Source: Peribacillus sp. FSL E2-0218 (GTDB lineage Bacteria > Bacillota > Bacilli > Bacillales > DSM-1321). From it: DNA of 64,000 nucleotides. The position numbers and the translations under genes were made by a program. The notes below the pieces were generated by a model. It saw nothing but the letters and a program-made list of their open reading frames with translations, was not told the origin of the DNA and searched no databases. Of the stretch, positions 61,310 to 64,000 are shown in pieces. The number at the start of each line of letters is the position of its first letter. Positions within the stretch are counted from its first letter, which is position 1. The DNA lies in assembly GCF_037992945.1 (NCBI RefSeq), contig NZ_CP150304.1:4726501-4790500 (forward strand), read 5' to 3'.

Positions 61310-61392
61310 TTGCGGGCTTGCTATTCAGCCATTCCATAAGGGGGGGAATGGCCTGGAAGCTGAGTACCCCTACCGGGCCAGAAGCCACGCAA
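61310..61392. other. Structured intergenic element (three stems)
   Basis: TTGCG-GGCTT (61310-61319) pairs with AAGCC-a-CGCAA (61382-61392) as a closing helix. Inside, CAGCCATTCC (61326-61335) pairs with GGAATGG-c-CTG (61345-61355), and GGCCTGG (61350-61356) can instead pair with CCGGGCC (61373-61379). No known RNA family recognised. Confidence 0.55.
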
Positions 61393-61506
61393 TATCCTTA
61401 TCAATCTAGTAGATTCTCCCTGTTTTTTACCATATCTTTCTTTTATACTGTATACCTAGTGAAAAATATGATAATTTATGGAAAAAGATAAACAAGGAGG
61501 AGCTTC

Positions 61507-63162
61507 GTGAAAAAAATCATTCCAACCATCTTATCAGCGGTCACACTAGGTCTTGTCACTGGATTGCCTGGCCAGAGTCCAGTCGCCAAGGCAGAAGAAT
61601 TCACCCCTTATTACGGAAATGGCCCAAGCTATATTCAACCTGATGATCTCTCTTATCTTTTCCCAGAACCTGCCGTATCTTTCAAGACCCCTGCCTTTAA
61701 GCAAGACAAGATCGCCTTTACAAGCCAAGAAGAATTGATTGGTTATATCAAATCCCTCACCCGTAAAAATAAGAACATCCATCTCAAGACGATAGGAAAA
61801 TCCACGGAGGGACGCGATATCCCGATGCTGCTTTTCAGTAAGGATTCAAAAAATCCGCGGAAGGATAGCCACAAACCATTGATTTGGATCCAAGGCCAAA
61901 TTCATGGGAATGAACCCGCAGCTGGTGAATCAACATTAGTCCTTGCCCAATGGCTGGCAGATGGTACGCTTGGCGATGTCCTCGAGAAAGTGAATGTAGC
62001 CATCGTTCCGCGCGTCAATCCAGATGGCTCTTATTATTTCAAACGATATACGGCCAATGATATGGATGCGAATCGCGATTATTTAAAAGTGGAATATCCT
62101 GAAGTACAGAAGATCCATCAGGCGATCGATGATTATGAGCCTGAAGTCATTCTTGATGTACATGAATATACCGTCAATCCGGCTCCCCTTAAAAAGGTAG
62201 GCGCAAATGGATCGATCTCTTCCTATGATCTACTCATCTCCTCAGCCAAGAATCTGAATATACCGGAGCCGCTTCGAAAAGCTTCGGATGAGCTGCTTTT
62301 ACCGAATGTTTTTAAAACGTTGAAAAAGGAAAAGCTCTCCTATCATGATTACTATACACTCGATACTTCTAATGCCGGCGTCCTTACCGCTACTGAAGGG
62401 AGCACCGAGGCCCGCATCGGCAGAAACGCCCTCGGTTTGAAAAATACGATGACCTATTTAATTGAAACAAGGGGCATCAATATTGCCCGGACCGATTTTA
62501 AACGGCGGGTTTTTGCCCAGGCCACCGCGCAGGCAGCATTCATTAAAACGGCCGCCGATCAGGCACGTACCGTAAAAAAAGTGGTCAAACAGGCAGAGCA
62601 TGAAGTCGTCGAAAAAGGCAGAAAGGCTAATGATAAGGACAAGATTGTCATTGCCAGCGAGAATAAGTTAGTCAAGAATCAACGGCTGGCAGTAGTCGAT
62701 CTAGCGAAGGCAAAATTGGTCAATACCCCAATCGATTGGCTCGATTCTACCGATGCCTACCCTACCCTTGTCAGGGATCGCCCGACAGCCTACATCCTTC
62801 CGCCTGAATATAAAGAAATCGCCAACAAACTTCAGCTATTGGGTGTAGACGTGAAAAAATTAAAAAAACCGATGGAAATATCTGTTGAAGGCTACAAAGT
62901 CAGGGATATAAAGGTATCTCCGGAACTGGAAAGCGGACATGCGACAAGGGCAGTCACCACCGACATAACAAAGAAGAAACGTGATTTCCCAAAAGGGAGC
63001 TATGTATTCGATATGGCCCAGGCCGATGCCAATTTCATCTCCCTGGCGCTCGAGCCTGAAGGGATAGACAGTTATGTGACCTTCAATTTCATCCCTGCTG
63101 TAAAAGGGAAGGAACTTCCGGTTTACCGCTATATGCACCAATCCTCGTTACCCGCTAAATGA
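61507..63162 (+). CDS. Secreted M14-family metallocarboxypeptidase
   Basis: 551 residues from a GTG behind AAGGAGG. Signal peptide MKKIIPTILSAVTLGLVTGL ending near AKA-EEF. The M14 domain has the zinc motif GQIHGNEPAAGE (H-x-x-E), the arginine block VPRVNPDGSYYF and MDANRDY, the third ligand His in LDVHEY, and the catalytic glutamate probably in YLIETRG. A C-terminal region from about residue 385 (Lys-rich linker, then a beta domain) is not part of M14. Likely releases C-terminal residues from peptides outside the cell. Confidence 0.9.
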   Translation: MKKIIPTILSAVTLGLVTGLPGQSPVAKAEEFTPYYGNGPSYIQPDDLSYLFPEPAVSFKTPAFKQDKIAFTSQEELIGYIKSLTRKNKNIHLKTIGKSTEGRDIPMLLFSKDSKNPRKDSHKPLIWIQGQIHGNEPAAGESTLVLAQWLADGTLGDVLEKVNVAIVPRVNPDGSYYFKRYTANDMDANRDYLKVEYPEVQKIHQAIDDYEPEVILDVHEYTVNPAPLKKVGANGSISSYDLLISSAKNLNIPEPLRKASDELLLPNVFKTLKKEKLSYHDYYTLDTSNAGVLTATEGSTEARIGRNALGLKNTMTYLIETRGINIARTDFKRRVFAQATAQAAFIKTAADQARTVKKVVKQAEHEVVEKGRKANDKDKIVIASENKLVKNQRLAVVDLAKAKLVNTPIDWLDSTDAYPTLVRDRPTAYILPPEYKEIANKLQLLGVDVKKLKKPMEISVEGYKVRDIKVSPELESGHATRAVTTDITKKKRDFPKGSYVFDMAQADANFISLALEPEGIDSYVTFNFIPAVKGKELPVYRYMHQSSLPAK

Positions 63163-63177
63163 TCGATCTTGGTTCAT

Positions 63178-63220
63178 AAAAAAAAACGCTTTGGCTGATT
63201 ATATCGCCAAGGCGTTTTCT
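63178..63220 (+). terminator. Terminator after the carboxypeptidase gene
   Basis: AAAACGCTTTGGC / GCCAAGGCGTTTT stem (one G-T mismatch) around a 10-base loop, with TTTTCTGTT after it. Confidence 0.88.
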
Positions 63221-63321
63221 GTTCCCCCATCCTGAAATGCTTTAAACGATCCGATTTCCCGAATGCACCGGCGACTTCCGAATATATATATTAATTAAAA
63301 AGTGTTTAAGGGGGAACATCT

Positions 63322-64000
63322 TTGAGCCAAAAAGTACAAGTGGAAATCGACCGCCTTATTCAATGCTTGAAGCAGGACCAATCCGCTGATGGTTCGTGGA
63401 ATTATCCATTTGATACCGGGATAACTGCAGATGCCTATATGATCATCATATTAAAAATCCTGGATATGGAAGATCCTCCTCTTATAGAAGCTCTAGTAAG
63501 ACGAATCGAAAGCAGGCAAACCGAAAACGGATCATGGAAGCTCTTCCCGGACGAACTGGATGGGAATGTTACGGTAACGATCGAGGCTTACTATGGTCTG
63601 CTCTATAGCGGCATCCGAACTAAACATGATCCCCATATGAGAAAAGCGAAACAATTCATTCTTTCCAAGGGCGGGATCAAGCAGGCCAAAGCATTGACCA
63701 AAATGATGCTCACGGTCACCGGGCAATATAACTGGCCGCGCTTTTTCCCGATTCCTCTTGAAGCTGTCTTACTGCCGCCAACCTTTTTCGTCAACATCTA
63801 TGATCTTTCCGTATATGGGCGCGTCAATATGATCCCCATCCTATTACTTGGTCATGAACGGTTTCAGATCAAGAGCTCCAACGCTCCCAGTTTAAAAGAT
63901 TTGTTCCTGTCGAGGGAGGAACGATCCGAGGAGCACGTATGGGAGGAATATCGGACGGAAGAATATCGCTCATTCTTCTCCACCATTCAATCCGGCGTCA
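63322..64000 (+). CDS. sqhC: Squalene-hopene-cyclase-like terpene cyclase, N-terminal part (runs off the window)
   Basis: 226 codons are visible from a TTG seven bases after AAGGGGG. The text has QW-type repeats (QDQSADGSWNYPFDTG and ESRQTENGSWKLFP) and LTKMMLTVTGQYNWPRFFPIPLEAVLLPPTFFVNIYDLSVYGRVNMIPILLLG, the class II triterpene cyclase N-terminal barrel. In Bacillus this enzyme cyclises tetraprenyl-beta-curcumene or squalene to sesquarterpenes/hopanoids. The catalytic DxDD motif lies beyond the window. Confidence 0.93.
   Translation, partial: MSQKVQVEIDRLIQCLKQDQSADGSWNYPFDTGITADAYMIIILKILDMEDPPLIEALVRRIESRQTENGSWKLFPDELDGNVTVTIEAYYGLLYSGIRTKHDPHMRKAKQFILSKGGIKQAKALTKMMLTVTGQYNWPRFFPIPLEAVLLPPTFFVNIYDLSVYGRVNMIPILLLGHERFQIKSSNAPSLKDLFLSREERSEEHVWEEYRTEEYRSFFSTIQSGV

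Overview
The window reads as a stretch of chromosome from a low-to-moderate GC, endospore-forming member of the Bacillaceae. Gene order closely follows three Bacillus subtilis neighbourhoods: hom-thrC/yutHGFEDC-lipA-lytH-yunBCDEF; sufCDSUB-metNPQ-yusEF-gcvH-yusIJKLMN; and yclNOPQ. Protein similarity and dispersed Bacillaceae-type repeats suggest the Peribacillus (Bacillus simplex) group; that genus-level call is inference from memory, not a search.

Layout. 1-5788: threonine branch (thrC partial, hom), an L,D-transpeptidase, the spore protein YutH, YutG, YutF, YutE. 5789-10835: small conserved proteins, YutD, the spore lipoprotein YutC, lipoyl synthase LipA, sporulation endopeptidase LytH and YunB. 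10836-15928: a fossil repeat, an HD-GYP protein not present here in B. subtilis, then yunC-yunD-yunE-yunF. 15929-21558: the SUF iron-sulfur operon sufCDSUB (minus strand) followed by a decayed copy of the sufB 3' end. 21559-27013: metNPQ methionine importer and MetY sulfhydrylase, each behind its own SAM riboswitch and a clear sigma-A-type promoter. 27178-35718: yusE, yusF, gcvH, an ArsC/Spx-like protein and the fatty-acid beta-oxidation operon fadB-fadA-fadE under a FadR box, then proline dehydrogenase. 35871-37203: two spore-coat proteins and a dense array of 21-bp repeats. 37226-42090: a RodA/FtsW protein and mntABCD with a MntR-like box. 42223-45533: a divergent pair (29-residue membrane peptide and LacI regulator) with operator-like dyads, then a lysine riboswitch and LysP permease. 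45685-50963: a gerABC-type germinant receptor operon, a second YhcN/YlaJ lipoprotein and small membrane proteins. 51398-54047: RraA-like protein and an LtaS-type lipoteichoic acid synthase. 55046-56831: an IS1182-like element that appears to have landed in, or carries, a terminator hairpin. 56849-61239: a yclNOPQ-type siderophore importer behind a Fur box shared with a divergent DUF1450 protein. 61310-64000: a structured intergenic element, an M14 metallocarboxypeptidase and the start of a squalene-hopene-cyclase-like gene.

How the parts fit: sulfur and cofactor economy (SAM-controlled methionine genes, SUF, LipA, GcvH), metal supply (Mn and Fe importers with MntR and Fur sites), fatty-acid use and a scattered sporulation/germination set. 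Most genes are ordinary core genes. The less explained signals are in intergenic DNA: three related loci of 21-bp repeats, three copies or remnants of a GC-rich repeat next to terminators, a multi-stem element at 61310-61392, an RBS-sequestering hairpin ahead of yunC, and the LacI/peptide divergent unit. All similarity statements rest on recognition of families, since no search could be run.
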